In this document: positions 63,630 to 64,000 of the stretch, in pieces
Layout of the letters: every line of letters begins with the position of its first letter
How positions within the stretch are numbered: the first letter of the stretch is position 1
NCBI GenBank assembly: GCA_038277395.1
Contig: CM076193.1
Coordinates: 77,352,198 to 77,416,197 of the forward strand
Direction of reading: 5' to 3'
DNA from: Dryocosmus kuriphilus
Taxonomy: Eukaryota; Arthropoda; Insecta; Hymenoptera; Cynipidae
DNA length: 64,000 nucleotides
Program-made: the position numbers and the translations under genes
The notes under the pieces: model-generated
Database searches by the model: none
Seen by the model: the letters and a program-made list of their open reading frames with translations, nothing else
Told to the model about the DNA's origin: nothing

Positions 63630-64000
63630 CGTTGAGGTAAATGTAGAAATATGAATATGTGGCACGACAGCCTTTGTAAATAATAATTACTTTCGACTAT
63701 TGTAAATACATTATAATTATTATTATTACTGTACAGCGTTGAGGTGAATGTAGAAATATGATTCTGTTGCGCAACGGTACCGCATCAGCCTTTATAAGTA
63801 GTTACTTTGGACTCTTGTAGATACATTATTATTATTGTAAAGAGTTGAGGTGAATGTAGAAATATGACTGTAGCGCGTCTTACTTCAGATCAGTTATTGT
63901 AAATTGTCCATATGACTCTTGTAAATGCACAACAGTATCACTTGTGTTAAGGTGAATGTAGTCGCAATCTCCCGTGGCGCAATGGTAGCGCGTCTGACTC
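63630..64000 (+). repeat. Tandem tRNA-Trp-like repeat array of P2
   Basis: Four units of about 105 bp with TGGCGC-type cores near 63659, 63766, 63870 and 63975, each behind GTT(G/A)AGGT(G/A)AATGTAG(A/T). The second keeps GCGCAACGGTA, the third GCGCGTCTTACTTCAGATCAG, and the fourth the complete D-arm. The array continues beyond the window. Confidence 0.75.
63968..64000 (+). tRNA. tRNA-Trp-like 5' part, cut by the window end
   Basis: TGGCGCAATGGTAGCGCGTCTGACTC matches the T8, D-arm and 5' anticodon-arm sequence of eukaryotic tRNA-Trp almost base for base, an A-box included. The acceptor strand TCTCCCG differs from the usual GACCTCG. The window ends at the first anticodon base, so anticodon, T-arm and acceptor pairing cannot be judged. 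It is the best-preserved unit of the array. Confidence 0.55.

Larger units (their letters stand above)
55005..64000. mobile_element. Polinton/Maverick P2, 5'-truncated, continuing beyond the window
   Basis: Starts within the terminal repeat at CATCAGTCGGTAAGG; about 170 bp of the outer end are missing next to the R4-like element. It carries a minus-strand small gene, the GATGATGCA cluster, the polymerase gene and the tRNA-Trp-like array, in the same order as P1. It is split by R1-clade copy B. By eye the coding parts are about 90% or more identical to P1. Confidence 0.9.

Overview
This window is eukaryotic, AT-rich, and made almost entirely of decayed, nested transposable elements. I see no host protein gene. 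The mix (Polinton/Maverick DNA transposons, a Penelope-like element, BEL/Pao and errantivirus-type LTR elements, R1-clade and R4/Dong-like non-LTR elements, mariner, an ISXO2/Merlin-like transposase, foldback elements and minisatellites) fits an arthropod, probably an insect. I cannot name the species.

1-16200: a Penelope-like element (PLE) on the minus strand forms a broken scaffold (241-716, 2068-3359, 15126-15425). A BEL/Pao remnant interrupts it at 717-2062 (5-bp duplication TAACC). A complete but degenerate 11.76-kb Polinton, P1, interrupts it at 3366-15125 (long terminal inverted repeats, perfect 6-bp duplication AAGGAT). P1 carries protein-primed DNA polymerase B, integrase, an adenain-like protease remnant, capsid-type proteins and conserved proteins of unknown function. 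No packaging ATPase is visible. A second, inverted PLE 3' fragment follows.

16200-26650: no genes. There are non-autonomous elements with inverted ends (17503-18213, 18577-19843, 23975-25748, 25928-26603), a LINE/SINE-type 3' tail, poly-C tracts and (TA)n microsatellites.

26650-35010: a satellite of about 160 bp is interrupted by a composite inverted-arm element, E1 (about 27250-31550). E1 holds a minisatellite of about 77 bp, split by a mariner, and an ISXO2/Merlin-like transposase gene with one stop codon. A smaller element, E2 (33490-35010), has the same arms and minisatellite but no transposase.

35400-45100: a BEL/Pao fragment on the minus strand, a tRNA-like sequence, and the 3' half of an errantivirus-like element (integrase, envelope, 3' LTR). 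Its envelope region is split by R1-clade copy A, with a perfect 14-bp duplication. A second LINE-type 3' tail follows.

45380-50310: four palindromic or foldback elements and no genes.

50310-55005: an R4/Dong-like non-LTR element on the minus strand, abutting a truncated second Polinton, P2 (55005 to beyond the window end). The P2 polymerase gene is split by R1-clade copy B (59009-61735, 12-bp duplication). Behind the polymerase gene both Polintons carry a tandem array of about 105-bp units, each with a tRNA-Trp-like core. This is the most unusual structure I found.
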